In this document: positions 9,106 to 19,368 of the stretch, piece by piece
How the letters are laid out: every line of letters begins with the position of its first letter
How positions within the stretch are numbered: the first letter of the stretch is position 1
Assembly (NCBI RefSeq): GCF_021440085.1
Contig: NZ_JAKCPW010000010.1
Span: 285,107 to 349,106, forward strand
Source: Dyadobacter sp. CY261
GTDB taxonomy: Bacteria > Bacteroidota > Bacteroidia > Cytophagales > Spirosomataceae
Direction of reading: 5' to 3'
DNA: 64,000 nt
Program-made: the position numbers and the translations under genes
The notes under the pieces: generated by a model
What the model was told of the DNA's origin: nothing
Database searches by the model: none
Seen by the model: the letters and a program-made list of their open reading frames with translations, nothing else

Positions 9106-10803
9106 CTATTTTTGACCCGGCGCACCTTTCAGCGATGCCAGGGTATCGTGGTTGTTTTTTGGGTTTTTCCAATCCATTTTCTTCTTGGGATCGATGCCGT
9201 TGATGAACTTTTCAATATTGGAATAACCGTCCCCGCTCATGTCTTTCCGGGCATCTGATGGATCTTTCGGATTCAAACCGTATTTCATTTCCCAGTCATT
9301 GGGCATACCATCATCGTCCGAATCGGGATAAGGCGTGCCTTTATATTCGGGATAGCCTCCTACCTGCGAAATGTCGGTGATAATGCCGTTTTTATAAGAA
9401 TCGATCGGCAGGCGACGGTGCTCAAACTGCTTCTCCGGCAATTTTACGCCATCGATCGGATTGATCTTTCCTGTACGTACCTGTGTGGTCACGCGCGCAT
9501 CCACCGGATCGCGTTTTGGGAGCGTGGCACCTGCATTCGCGATCACATAATCGAACGATTCTTTCGCGCTCATGATCGGAAACTGTGGCATAGGCAGCGG
9601 CTCGCCCCATTTGATATTGTCAGTGTATTTGCCTGCGTTCGGCAGATCTTCCACCTGCACGCCGCCGTCCCAGTTGTTTTTGGTGATCTTGTCGTGGCCT
9701 TCCATGATGTTGCCATTCACGAAGGCACGTCCGTAAACCTGGTATTTCAGTTTGCTGCGTCCCGCCTCCGGTTTCAAAATGCGGTAACCGATCGGCGAGT
9801 CCGTTGGCGTTTGCGGACCCGGTTTGAAGTAATTATTGACGATATTATACATCGCGCGGTAATCGCCGCCGTCGATGGAGCGGTGCACCCAGTTGAACAC
9901 CACATTGTTTACAAAATTGAATACCCCGAACCAACCGATCGATGGGTTGCGGCCCGCATTATTCGCCCAGAGGTTCCGCATGAACGTACAGTTCTCCCCG
10001 CCTAATGTGCTGCCAAATGAATGATTCCAGGTATCGAGTGTCTCGGAGAAGATCGAGTTCTGAATGGTAATGTTTACGGTCGGGAGTTTCTGCTCTTGCA
10101 CACCGGTGCTGTCGTTGTACATATGCCGGTACATCGACATGTTTTCATCCAATCCCCAGCTGGCCGAAACGTGGTCGATCATGATGTTGCCCACAGGGTT
10201 ACCACCAATCGAATCATCGCGACGGCCCACGAAAGTCTCACCCCGGCGGAAACGCATATGCCTCACCACCACGTCGTGGGTGTTGATCCACACACTTTCT
10301 CCCGCCACGCAAACGCCGTCGCCAGGCGCAGTTTGGCCGGCAATCGTAATGTAAGGAGCGCGGATAATGAGCGGCGTTTTCAGACGGATAATGCCTGCCA
10401 CATTGAACACGATAATGCGCGCCCCGCCCTGCTCACACGCATCGCGCAATGTTCCCGGACCGCTATCTGCCAAGCTTTTCACCACATACACCTTGCCTCC
10501 GCGACCGCCAAAACTGAATGCACCTCCGCCCTCCGCACCCGGGAACGCCGGAATGTCGGACTGCGGCAAATCCACCGGCCGCGCCGCCCAGGGAATATAA
10601 GGCTTGCCCTTTTTTGCCTCGGCTTCGATAATAGGCAATGCTTTCTGCCACGCGATTTCCGACTTGCGTTCAGCTTCCGCCAGCAGCGAATCGCTCGTTT
10701 TTTTAGCCGCAGCAGGGATTTTCGGGTATTGGGCAAATGCGCTGTGGCCGAGCAGGAAGCTGGCTAATGCAAGTCGGAGTGAAAGTTTTGGGATAGATGT
10801 CAT
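9106..10803 (-). CDS. Pectate lyase, polysaccharide lyase family 1
   Basis: This 565-residue secreted protein has a signal peptide (LRLALASFLLGHSAFAQ). The PL1 core begins at IPAFPGAEGGGAFSFGGRGG, followed by VVKSLADSGPGTLRDA, ITIAGQTAPGDGV, VVVRHMRFRRGE and IMIDHVSASWGLDENMS, the calcium-binding and catalytic strands of the pectate-lyase beta-helix. It cleaves polygalacturonate by calcium-dependent beta-elimination. Near residue 505 a DSDDDGMPNDWE motif starts a calcium-binding thrombospondin type 3-like stretch (SGDGYSNIEKFINGIDP), common on lyases of this group. It lies directly after susD and is the clearest indication that the locus targets pectin. Confidence 0.92.
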   Translation of the reverse strand: MTSIPKLSLRLALASFLLGHSAFAQYPKIPAAAKKTSDSLLAEAERKSEIAWQKALPIIEAEAKKGKPYIPWAARPVDLPQSDIPAFPGAEGGGAFSFGGRGGKVYVVKSLADSGPGTLRDACEQGGARIIVFNVAGIIRLKTPLIIRAPYITIAGQTAPGDGVCVAGESVWINTHDVVVRHMRFRRGETFVGRRDDSIGGNPVGNIMIDHVSASWGLDENMSMYRHMYNDSTGVQEQKLPTVNITIQNSIFSETLDTWNHSFGSTLGGENCTFMRNLWANNAGRNPSIGWFGVFNFVNNVVFNWVHRSIDGGDYRAMYNIVNNYFKPGPQTPTDSPIGYRILKPEAGRSKLKYQVYGRAFVNGNIMEGHDKITKNNWDGGVQVEDLPNAGKYTDNIKWGEPLPMPQFPIMSAKESFDYVIANAGATLPKRDPVDARVTTQVRTGKINPIDGVKLPEKQFEHRRLPIDSYKNGIITDISQVGGYPEYKGTPYPDSDDDGMPNDWEMKYGLNPKDPSDARKDMSGDGYSNIEKFINGIDPKKKMDWKNPKNNHDTLASLKGAPGQK

Positions 10804-10888
10804 ATTTATTTTAAGTCTTAGGATTTGTAATTATTTGTCGAGTGCGCTCAGACCGACATTGTACATTTTCTCACACCAAAATTGAACA

Positions 10889-12643
10889 TCACTTCAACGG
10901 GTCGAACGTCCCCGATGGCCAGCCTATGTTTTGTTCCAATTTTGGATTATTGGTCAATGCCTGCTGCGGGAGTGCGAAGAAGTAATATTCTGGTTTCCAG
11001 TTCACCAGGTATTTGGTATCCAGTTTTTTAGGTATTATTTCAAAATAGTTTTTGTAAACGGAATCGAGGTTCATGCCGTCGCGTTTTGTCGCAAACTCTT
11101 CCGGCGTAATGGCATTGGTTTTCAGATTAATGGTCACCCCGTTTCGGCTTTTGCCATTCAACACGGTTTCAAATTTCTTCCACCGGCGCAGGTCGTAAAA
11201 GCGCTTTCCTTCAAATGCCAGCTCGACTTGTCTTTCGTGCAAAATAGCCTCAAACATCTCCGTACGTGACATTTTAGGGTCCAAACCATAATACCCATCC
11301 GCGCCCGGCTCGATACCGGCCCGCTTGCGAAGCTCGGTCAGTTGTGCGTAGGCCTCATCCAACTTGTTCACCCCACAAGCCGCTTCGGCAAAATTGAGCA
11401 TGACCTCGGCATAGCGCATTTCGATCCAATCGGTGCCTGCATTGGCGACCGATCCCGCAGGAAGGTTCGGATCAATGGCTTTGCGACAATAAAATCCGGT
11501 AGTCGTGGCTTTCTGCTCCACGGTTTTGTTGTTTACAAAATAGGTCCACAAACGATAGTTCGTATTGCCGTTCATCTGCCAGGTAGCACCATTGAATGCG
11601 ATAGTTTGGTTAAAACGCGGGTCGCGATTTTTGTAAAATAGCTTTTCGTCGTAACCCGAACCCTTTTCGGTGATACGCTTGCCATTTTTCATCGCAAACG
11701 CCTGTGTGATTTCCCAGGTAGGCTGGTTGGAGCCACCAGCGGTACCCAGGTAAGAAGGACGGGTATTGTTGTCCCAGGTCATGTTTTTATTGATCTGGTC
11801 GCCGACCTTATTGTTATAGCAGGTCACCCACACCGCTTCGGGGTTGTTCACCTCCTGAAACCAGAGATCACTAAAACTGCCGTGTAACTTGAACCCGTTA
11901 GCGGAAAGCAGTTCGATAGCCTTTTTGTTGGCATCATAAGCCGCCTGCCAGCGCTCGGGCATGTCATTCGGATTGAACTGCGGACTGGCGAAAGTCAGCA
12001 GAATGCGACCCTTATAGCCTGCCGCCGCGCCGCTGGTAATACGGCCCCAGTCGTTGGTGTTGCCCCACCGGCCCGGGAGGTTGGCAATGCTGTAATCGAG
12101 ATCTTTCACGATGAGGGCAATGCTCTCAGACGTGCTGCTGCGCGGGATCGCGGCTTCTTCTTTGGCCTCTTCGCCCACACCTTCAAGCGGTTGAAGCACC
12201 ATTGGAACGCCTCCGTAGAGTTGTACCAGGTCCCAATAGCGATGGGCGCGGAAGAATGTAACCTGCGCCATCAAACGGTTTTTGACATCCTCACTCAATG
12301 AGCCCAACGCCAACTTGACCAGGAACTGGTTGATAGAGCGTATCTTACCATAATTGTTTGTCGCATTTACGCCTATCCCGAAGTCCTGAACAGTATTAAC
12401 CTGCACGGTGCCTTCGAAAAACCGGCTTTCCCCACCAATTTCATCGGTGCATTTCAGAAAATCGGTCGATGGCCAGGTTGGCAGATTTTGGTCATACACA
12501 TAATCCACATAACCTTTCGCGAGCAGCGTGTCGTTAAAAACCTCCTCCTCGTTGAATGCGGAAAGGTCTGTTTTGTCCAATATATTTTCGCAGCCTGTCA
12601 ATACAATGCCGATCAATGCTGCTATTATCCAATGCTTTTTCAT
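10889..12643 (-). CDS. SusD/RagB-family glycan-binding outer-membrane lipoprotein
   Basis: A 584-residue protein. The signal peptide MKKHWIIAALIGIVLTGC ends in a lipobox, followed by the SusD N-terminal helices (NILDKTDLSAFNEEEVF) and typical TPR-like core segments such as MAQVTFFRAHRYWDLVQLYGGVPMV (helix after the MAQV start), YKGRILLTFASPQFNP, WIEMRYAEVMLNFAEAACG and ILHERQVELAFEGKRFYDLRRW. It caps the SusC transporter on the cell surface and binds the incoming oligosaccharide. It starts 16 nt after the susC stop, so the two are translated from the same message. Length is in the usual 480-650 range. Confidence 0.95.
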   Translation of the reverse strand: MKKHWIIAALIGIVLTGCENILDKTDLSAFNEEEVFNDTLLAKGYVDYVYDQNLPTWPSTDFLKCTDEIGGESRFFEGTVQVNTVQDFGIGVNATNNYGKIRSINQFLVKLALGSLSEDVKNRLMAQVTFFRAHRYWDLVQLYGGVPMVLQPLEGVGEEAKEEAAIPRSSTSESIALIVKDLDYSIANLPGRWGNTNDWGRITSGAAAGYKGRILLTFASPQFNPNDMPERWQAAYDANKKAIELLSANGFKLHGSFSDLWFQEVNNPEAVWVTCYNNKVGDQINKNMTWDNNTRPSYLGTAGGSNQPTWEITQAFAMKNGKRITEKGSGYDEKLFYKNRDPRFNQTIAFNGATWQMNGNTNYRLWTYFVNNKTVEQKATTTGFYCRKAIDPNLPAGSVANAGTDWIEMRYAEVMLNFAEAACGVNKLDEAYAQLTELRKRAGIEPGADGYYGLDPKMSRTEMFEAILHERQVELAFEGKRFYDLRRWKKFETVLNGKSRNGVTINLKTNAITPEEFATKRDGMNLDSVYKNYFEIIPKKLDTKYLVNWKPEYYFFALPQQALTNNPKLEQNIGWPSGTFDPLK

Positions 12644-12659
12644 GGATATCCCGATTTAA

Positions 12660-15600
12660 TTAAAGTGAAAGGTTTAATCCCAGTGACCAGGTCCGCATTT
12701 GCGGGTATACATTGTAGGCGCCCGAAGCAGCCTTGTAGTCAAACGGGTTGACAAAAGTGAACGGGTTCATACCCACAGCGATGATCTTCATCGAACTGAT
12801 CCCCAGTTTTTTAGCCACATTCTGATTCAGCTGATAAGATACATTCAGGCTGCGCATATTGAATGCGAATGCATTGCGGAACCAGAATGAGGAAACGATC
12901 GAATAGGTTTCTTCATAGTAAGGATCGGGATACTTCGCTCCCGGGTTTTCGGCAGTGTAATGATCTGCCCAGAAAACCGGGCGGGAAATGTCTTTCGCGG
13001 CCTTTTTACGCGCGTCGCCGTCCACAATACCCTGCCCGCCGAATGAGCCCGCCGTCACCACATCTACCTTAAATCCTTTAAACCCAAATCCGAACGAAAG
13101 GCCGAAAGTATAATGGTTGTTTTCCTTTTTTGTCAGAAATTCCTGGTCGTCTTCGGTAATCTTGCCATCGGGTGCCGCATAGCTTCCGTCGGTCTGGCGC
13201 GGTCCGCGCAAATCCTGATAATAGAGCATACCCGGCTTGGGCGCGTAACCCATGATGGTGTAATCGGGGTTCTTTTCGAGGTAACGGTCCACCTCCTCCT
13301 GCGAGCGGAACATGCCCTGGTAGCGATACCCCTGCAAACCCCGGTCGCTGGACTGGCCCGTCGGATCGAGCCAGGTATTACGGTTGGTGGCAGCTACATC
13401 CACAAGAATGTTCTTATTGTCGCTCCACGCGAGGAATGCGCCGACGTTGTAGTCAAGATTCTTACCAATGCGGTCACTCCAGCCGGTCGCAAATTCCAGC
13501 CCGAACGAGTTCACGGTCTCATAGTTCTCAGCTGGCATGACCGAGCCGATTGTGAGCGGAACCGACGAAGCGAGTGTCGTCAGCAGGTTATACCCATGAT
13601 CGTGGTACGCATCGATGGTCGTCGACAAACGGTTGTTCAGGAAAGCCGCATCGATACCGACGTTCTTTTTCGTAACATCATCCCAGCGCCCGTAATAGTT
13701 GGGCAGCTTTTCGAGCTTGATACCCACCGTACGGTCGCTGTTGCCGCCAAATACCGCACCATTGGAAGCTTGGGGGGTGTAGCGTTGGAGCCATTGCCAG
13801 GCGGCAGTGCGGTCGCCACCGAGGAAACCGATCGAGGCGCGTAGTTTCAGGTTGTTGATGAAAGGTAATTTTTCACGGAAAAAGCGTTCTTCGGACATCA
13901 CCCACCCTGCCGAGAGCTGTGGGAATGTGCCCCAGCGATATTCGGGTGCAAACTTGGTGGAAGCATCCCGACGGAACGAAACCTCAAACAGGTAGCGGTC
14001 CGCGAAGCTATAATTCAAACGGCCCACATAGGAAAGGATGCCGCTTTCATTCGCCGCATTAGGACCAATATCCTTTGCTCCGAAAGCCGACATCAGGTAA
14101 TCGTTACCGCCTTCAAAAATACCTTCCTTCATCGTGGCAATGCTTTCGGTATAAATCTCCGACTGCTCCACGAGCGCCAGCGCGCTCACCGAATGCCGCC
14201 CGAAATCGCGTGCGTAGCTCAGATTGAAGTTCAGTTGGTAGCCGTCGGTATAACCGGGGTTGAAGCGCAGGCGGTCGCCGTTGTTCAGGCGCGTGGGCGC
14301 ATTGGGCGTGCCTCCGTAAATGTGTTTGTTATCACCCAGCATCGAAAAACCATAGGTCTTATAATAAGTCCCAAACTGCTTGCCCCAGTCGTTGCCCAGG
14401 TTTTTGTTGTAAACCGTACGCAGTTTCAGGCCTTTTATAAACGGCACATTGTATTCGAGGTAAGCATTCACATTGAGCACCACATTGCGCGCCCGGGTGT
14501 AGTTGTTCAGCTTCTGGGCTTCGGAGAAATGGAAACCCGTCGTCCCGGATCCACCCGGCAAGAGCACCGGCAGACCGTCCACATAAGGCGGGATGAACTG
14601 GGGTGTATTAAGCAGGTTGGTTACGTCCTTTTCGGCATTCTCACCACCTTGTTTGAGGTAAAACAGCTTGTTGTCGGACAGGTTGCCGCTCACGCCCAGA
14701 CCTACTTTAATATGCTTCGTCACATTCACATCCGTACTCGCGCGGAAATTCCATTTCTTGTAGGTGATATTGTCGACGTTCCCATTCTGATAAAAATAAG
14801 TGGCACCTGCAAAGAAAGTCGCCCGCTCGGTACCACCGCTGATATTCACCGCATGGCGCGTATTCAGCGAAGGTTTCCAGGCCATATCGAACCAGTTATG
14901 ATTGTTGTTTTTGAAATATTCGAGCTCATCCGGCGAATAGTATTCGGGATCAGTCGGTGCGAGTCCGCGACTGCGGTTGAAATCGTTCAGATAAGTCGCC
15001 AACTGGCTGCCATTCATCATTTTGGATTTATAAGAAGCATCCGAAACGCCCACTGTGGTCGTGTAGTTGACAGTGGGTTTGCCCGCTTTCCCGCGCTTTG
15101 TCCTGACCACCACCACACCCAAAGCCGCCCGCGCTCCGTACACGGCTGCAGCACCGTCTTTCAGGATCGAAAGGTTCTCGATTTCGGAGGCATCCAGTAA
15201 CTGGAAATCGGCTTCGGAACGGATCACATCGTCGATAATGTACAGCGGCGAATTGCTGCCTCCGTCTTTGGATGCCTTCGTCGGGTTCCTGATTACGATA
15301 GAGGCAGGTGTACCTGGCCGCGCTGTACCGCCACTGATGTTGACGCCGGGAAGTTTTCCGGCCAATGCGGAAGAGATATCACCCACCGGCAGTTCGTCTA
15401 CATCCTTCATCCTAACGGTAGCCACAGCGCCTGTGAGATGTGAACGTTTCTGCTCGCCATAACCTACCACCACCACATCTTCCAATGCCTTCACATCCTG
15501 TTCGAGCACCACCGTGAGCGAGCCCCGGTTGGCAACGTCGATCGTCTGTTTCACAAACCCCACGTAGCTGACAATCACTGTGCCGCCATTTTCGGGCACA

Positions 15601-15788
15601 TTCAAAACAAATTTCCCTTCTGCATCAGTGGCCGTTCCGGTAGTAGTGCCCGAAAGCAGGATCGAAACCCCGGGCATCGGTTCCTTCGAAACGTCATCGA
15701 TCACAACGCCTTTCAGTACGCGGTTCTGTGCCTGTGCAGCAAAAGCTACCAGACACAGAGTGAAGATGAGTAGAAGTCCTCTTTTCAT
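12660..15788 (-). CDS. SusC/RagA-family TonB-linked outer-membrane transporter
   Basis: 1042 residues with a signal peptide ending AAQAQ. A carboxypeptidase-D-like regulatory domain covers about residues 25-100 (LKGVVIDDVSKEPMPGVS, IVSYVGFVKQTID), then a TonB-box-like VVVVGYGEQKR near 108. The plug follows (PGVNISGGTARPGTPASIV, PLYIIDDVIRSE, LSILKDGAAAVYGARAALG), then a 22-strand barrel ending in MRTWSLGLNLSL. It imports pectin oligosaccharides together with SusD. No STN domain is present, so it should not signal through a FecR/sigma system, and none is seen nearby. First gene of the PUL operon; about 280 nt of non-coding DNA separate it from the terminator of the upstream gene. Confidence 0.95.
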   Translation of the reverse strand: MKRGLLLIFTLCLVAFAAQAQNRVLKGVVIDDVSKEPMPGVSILLSGTTTGTATDAEGKFVLNVPENGGTVIVSYVGFVKQTIDVANRGSLTVVLEQDVKALEDVVVVGYGEQKRSHLTGAVATVRMKDVDELPVGDISSALAGKLPGVNISGGTARPGTPASIVIRNPTKASKDGGSNSPLYIIDDVIRSEADFQLLDASEIENLSILKDGAAAVYGARAALGVVVVRTKRGKAGKPTVNYTTTVGVSDASYKSKMMNGSQLATYLNDFNRSRGLAPTDPEYYSPDELEYFKNNNHNWFDMAWKPSLNTRHAVNISGGTERATFFAGATYFYQNGNVDNITYKKWNFRASTDVNVTKHIKVGLGVSGNLSDNKLFYLKQGGENAEKDVTNLLNTPQFIPPYVDGLPVLLPGGSGTTGFHFSEAQKLNNYTRARNVVLNVNAYLEYNVPFIKGLKLRTVYNKNLGNDWGKQFGTYYKTYGFSMLGDNKHIYGGTPNAPTRLNNGDRLRFNPGYTDGYQLNFNLSYARDFGRHSVSALALVEQSEIYTESIATMKEGIFEGGNDYLMSAFGAKDIGPNAANESGILSYVGRLNYSFADRYLFEVSFRRDASTKFAPEYRWGTFPQLSAGWVMSEERFFREKLPFINNLKLRASIGFLGGDRTAAWQWLQRYTPQASNGAVFGGNSDRTVGIKLEKLPNYYGRWDDVTKKNVGIDAAFLNNRLSTTIDAYHDHGYNLLTTLASSVPLTIGSVMPAENYETVNSFGLEFATGWSDRIGKNLDYNVGAFLAWSDNKNILVDVAATNRNTWLDPTGQSSDRGLQGYRYQGMFRSQEEVDRYLEKNPDYTIMGYAPKPGMLYYQDLRGPRQTDGSYAAPDGKITEDDQEFLTKKENNHYTFGLSFGFGFKGFKVDVVTAGSFGGQGIVDGDARKKAAKDISRPVFWADHYTAENPGAKYPDPYYEETYSIVSSFWFRNAFAFNMRSLNVSYQLNQNVAKKLGISSMKIIAVGMNPFTFVNPFDYKAASGAYNVYPQMRTWSLGLNLSL

Positions 15789-16071
15789 GTAATTGGGTCA
15801 TTTAGAATATAACTATTTCAATACAATCGCCGGATTTCATTGATAAAGTCCAATCGAAACCACGATCAAGTCTATTTACATGTCATATTCTTGCCAAACA
15901 TTTGCCTAGATTTTTTTCTGCACACGATACCGGGAACGTTTGCAATGGATAGTATAACTTCTACTTGATGGCCCATTAGTGTGAAGTAGACACAATTTCG
16001 ATTATTTATTTTTAGTAGAAAATTAAAAACAAAACGAAATAATTATTGCACTATTCGAATAACATCATAGA
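15789..16071. promoter_or_regulatory. Non-coding upstream region of the PUL
   Basis: About 280 nt of AT-rich DNA precede susC. It should contain the PUL promoter, but no sequence here gives a convincing TTG-N20-TAnnTTTG match on the minus strand. The only clear structure is a perfect 7-bp inverted repeat, TCTACTT at 15960-15966 and AAGTAGA at 15984-15990, separated by 17 nt. It could be a regulator site (for instance for a hybrid two-component or AraC-type PUL activator encoded elsewhere) or chance. No gene is seen. Confidence 0.35.
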
Positions 16072-16115
16072 AAAAGGTGTACCACCCGGCATTTTTCCCG
16101 GGCAACACACCTTTT
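16072..16115 (-). terminator. Intrinsic terminator of the phosphoesterase gene
   Basis: Outer arms AAAAGGTGT (16072-16080) and ACACCTTTT (16107-16115) pair perfectly, with an inner CCGG/CCGG pairing around an ATTTTTC loop. Read on the minus strand the hairpin lies about 33 nt after the stop of the large phosphoesterase gene and is followed by a T-run. It separates that gene from the PUL. Confidence 0.75.
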
Positions 16116-16147
16116 AACCTCTCAGCCCCTGTACGAGCCAGCTTTGG

Positions 16148-19100
16148 CTATTTTTTTAAGATTTTGTACGTCACCACCTTACCACCGTTCCAGCTGCTAA
16201 GCATCGTAATACCCGCCGGCAGGGCGGATATGTCCAGTTCGCTCAAATTGCCCGGTGTTTCCTCGCGCCGGTATACAATCCCCTTCTCATCTGTAATCTG
16301 AAACTTGTCATAAATCAGCGGTACATTAAAGTATACCTTTCTGCCATCCGAAGGGTTCGGATATAAGGTCGCCACCGGCTCCTGCGGTGATTCCTCGGCA
16401 ATTCCCATTCGTGCGGGCGAGGTGAGCACATCCGGACTAAGTACAATTTCCATATCGAAATATGCGTCCGAACTCGTGTCGTTGTTCTGATGTAATTCTA
16501 CAGCGATAATGTTCAATCCGTACCTAAAATACTGGTTATCATTCGGCACTACAATCGTATGCCACTGATGTTCCGGGGACGCCGCGTTGTTGGCTGTCGT
16601 CGCATCTGTAATGGTGGTAGCAGGCATATTCGGGTCGCGCGGGAGTAGTTCCTTACCATTGATGTAAATAATGACGCCATCATCGCGCCTGTAATGGATT
16701 ATCACAGATTTATAGAACGGATCGGCTCCCCAGTAATTGAACATCGCATTGCGGTAATACGACGTGATCCATTTCGAAGCACAAGGGCCGGTCAGACAGC
16801 CGGGAATGAAATGCGCTTCGTCCTCGTCGGCTTCATAACAATTCAGCTCGGCCTGGCAGGCGGGTATAATCCGTTTTTCGCCATCCTCACCATTAGTAGA
16901 ATAGCCAAACGGTGCGTTTCCCTCCTCCCAGGCCGAGAGGTCGTAATAGCGGTCTACGCTAAAATTGGCGTCTTTCCAGGTGTAGGTTCCTTTCGCCGGG
17001 GCCGTGCCTTTGGCGAGGTAATGCCACATGTCGCCCGCCCTTAAGATCGTCACGGAACCGCGCGGGCTCGTCCAACTCGCCTGTCCGCCGATCCCGCCGC
17101 CGCCACTCAGTTTACCTACTACCATTTCGCCGTAATAGGAATCCGTTTTCAATGTATAGGTTTTCCCTATGAAGCCGCTTTGCCATTGCGTGGGCGTCGC
17201 CACGAAGGCTCCGTCATAAACCCAAATGCCATCCCTGTTATACGCAGTCGCTCCCGACATGGCGGCATGGCTTCCGCTGCGTGGATCGAGGTTGTAAGTG
17301 GCCGCCGTTTGGTTCACTTTGTAAAACTTCAGCATCTGTCCATGCAACTGGTCGTTGACGTCCGTGGAACTGAGTGCCGCTACGTCGGCGGATTTAAAAT
17401 AATGCCTTACAGTAACCTGGCTGCCTGCCGGGAGCTCGACGGCCGGCTTGACAGACCAGAAGCGGTTCATAACCCTCCAACCCGAACTGAAAGTCCTCGT
17501 TTGGACAGCTCTTACATAATTGGACGGGTAAAAGGCCCCGACGTTCGTCCGCCCCGCAGCACCATCCAGTTTGACTTCAAAAGGGGCCACACCGGTTTTG
17601 CCAATGTTCGTGCCGTGTTTATTAATGGACAACAGCACGTTTGCTTTGCTGTCCAGATAATGCGTAAAGCTCAGGTTGCCCCCCAGATCTTCCGTGCATT
17701 CGCACACGGCGGTTTTGGCTGTCCCTTCCGTGGCTGGTACTGTGAAATTATCCAGGTCTTTATAAATTACGAACTGATCGACGACCTTCTTGTTAGTACC
17801 GATATATCTGGCGGTAAGCTTCTTGTTCTCAACTTCGATATACATGGAACCACCCGTCGTCGAAGACATGTACATCACCGAATCGATCAAGGGACGGTTA
17901 CGCGTAAAATACTCCCCTCGCCCGCCGCCGCCGTTAACTATATGAATAATGCCCTCGTTCGTCACAGCCGCGCTGGTTTTGTAGTAAAAACAGGAATTGG
18001 CCGTACCATCGTATTTTCCGCTGGATTTGGCATTGCTGCCATCCATCGGATTATGGATCGCTTTCCGGAATGTGTTAGACAGCCCGTAATGCCCGCGCAT
18101 CAGCCTCGACCGCTCGTAGTTGTGGCTGTGGCCGGTCATCAGGAGATCTACCTTGTTGGAGTCCAGTAACGGCACCAGATTTTGTCGAATGGCAATCAGC
18201 TGATCCTCGGTATCCGAATTATGCGTTCCGCCCGTATATGGGGGCATGTGTGTATACACAATGATCCAGTTAATGGCAGGATTTGCACGCGCCTGTTGCA
18301 AATCGGCCTTTAACCAGCGGTACTGCACAGTTTTGGGTGCTAAAATGCTGTAATCATTGTCACCGGCCTTTTCGAAACCGTAGCTGTCCAGGCTCACGAA
18401 ATGGATATTGCTATAATCGTAAGAATAGTACTCCTCCTTGCCAGACGGCACACCGCCGGCCTCCCCATTCTTAAAGTTGTCCACGATGGAGAAATAGTGT
18501 ATTTGGTGCGATAGCCGGCTGGGTTCCCCACCATCGCGATAATCGTGGTTGCCGGGTGTGGCATAAAAAGGCGTTTGCCGGAAAGCCCAATCGTACCGGG
18601 CCCTGGTTTTGTCAAAAACGTTCCGCTGGAAATCCGTATCGGACCCAATGTCGTAAGCGTTGTCACCGAGCCAAAGCCACAAATCCATTGGCCCCGTGTT
18701 ATTGAGCCGCATATACTCTTTCATGGCGTCTATCGTGCTGTCCTGCCGGGAATTGAATACAGTAGGCGGGTCGGTGCCGAAATCGCCAAGTACCCAGATT
18801 TTCGTCTTCTTCTGGACGCCCTTGGCAGGCGGTGTGGTAAAGTAATGCTCTTCCGTGGACTCGATTTTCCAGAACGGATCATAAGCTTCCACCGAATAGT
18901 AGTAGCGGGTGTCGGATTTCAGGCCGGTCAACCGTACCGAATGGTCTTTAACGGCTGCTGGTTCCTTCACAACTGCGTTGGTACGAAAATCAGGATCGGT
19001 GGAATACATCACGAGTCCTTTCGAAGCCAGCTCCGTTCGCCAGCGAATGGTTATACCCGCTGATACATAAGGTTTTCCTATTTCATTCTGCTCTGGAGTG

Positions 19101-19201
19101 GCCATCTGCAAATAAGGGCCGCGGGTCAATACGGGGTTCTGCGCGGTCGCAGCAGCGGCGCACAACATGCATGGCAATACGAGGTATAAAGGTGCTTTCA
19201 T
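16148..19201 (-). CDS. Secreted purple-acid-phosphatase-like metallophosphoesterase with T9SS tail
   Basis: 1017 residues from MKAPLYLVLPCMLCAAAATAQ; an earlier in-frame Met would put 21 polar residues before the signal peptide. The N-terminal fibronectin-III-like domain (LTRGPYLQMATPEQ, VRLTGLKSDTRYYYSVEAYDP) is followed by the calcineurin-like core with all metal-binding blocks visible: LGDFGTD, WLGDNAYD, TPGNHDYRD, VYTHMPPY and MTGHSHNYERS. A long beta-rich region follows, then a T9SS type A sorting domain (ATLYPNPSDGRK ... ITDEKGIVYRRE ... VVTYKILKK). It is therefore secreted or surface-attached through type IX secretion and probably hydrolyses phosphate esters outside the cell. A single-gene unit with its own terminator. 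Confidence 0.88.
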   Translation of the reverse strand: MKAPLYLVLPCMLCAAAATAQNPVLTRGPYLQMATPEQNEIGKPYVSAGITIRWRTELASKGLVMYSTDPDFRTNAVVKEPAAVKDHSVRLTGLKSDTRYYYSVEAYDPFWKIESTEEHYFTTPPAKGVQKKTKIWVLGDFGTDPPTVFNSRQDSTIDAMKEYMRLNNTGPMDLWLWLGDNAYDIGSDTDFQRNVFDKTRARYDWAFRQTPFYATPGNHDYRDGGEPSRLSHQIHYFSIVDNFKNGEAGGVPSGKEEYYSYDYSNIHFVSLDSYGFEKAGDNDYSILAPKTVQYRWLKADLQQARANPAINWIIVYTHMPPYTGGTHNSDTEDQLIAIRQNLVPLLDSNKVDLLMTGHSHNYERSRLMRGHYGLSNTFRKAIHNPMDGSNAKSSGKYDGTANSCFYYKTSAAVTNEGIIHIVNGGGGRGEYFTRNRPLIDSVMYMSSTTGGSMYIEVENKKLTARYIGTNKKVVDQFVIYKDLDNFTVPATEGTAKTAVCECTEDLGGNLSFTHYLDSKANVLLSINKHGTNIGKTGVAPFEVKLDGAAGRTNVGAFYPSNYVRAVQTRTFSSGWRVMNRFWSVKPAVELPAGSQVTVRHYFKSADVAALSSTDVNDQLHGQMLKFYKVNQTAATYNLDPRSGSHAAMSGATAYNRDGIWVYDGAFVATPTQWQSGFIGKTYTLKTDSYYGEMVVGKLSGGGGIGGQASWTSPRGSVTILRAGDMWHYLAKGTAPAKGTYTWKDANFSVDRYYDLSAWEEGNAPFGYSTNGEDGEKRIIPACQAELNCYEADEDEAHFIPGCLTGPCASKWITSYYRNAMFNYWGADPFYKSVIIHYRRDDGVIIYINGKELLPRDPNMPATTITDATTANNAASPEHQWHTIVVPNDNQYFRYGLNIIAVELHQNNDTSSDAYFDMEIVLSPDVLTSPARMGIAEESPQEPVATLYPNPSDGRKVYFNVPLIYDKFQITDEKGIVYRREETPGNLSELDISALPAGITMLSSWNGGKVVTYKILKK

Positions 19202-19368
19202 GATAGAGAGGTATGAAGGTTGATGATACGGATTCGGGTCTCTCGGTAGGAGGCGGGAAAGCAAAGAAAATATAACCGTTTATAAGAAATTATACAAATA
19301 TTTATTGGTATATTTATATGTAACCTCATTGCAATTTCCTGCATTATCACCCCTCACTTATCACACTC

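Noticed and set aside
14193..15200. 335-codon plus-strand frame inside susC
   Set aside because: It is a mirror frame of the strongly supported SusC transporter; no domain is recognizable.
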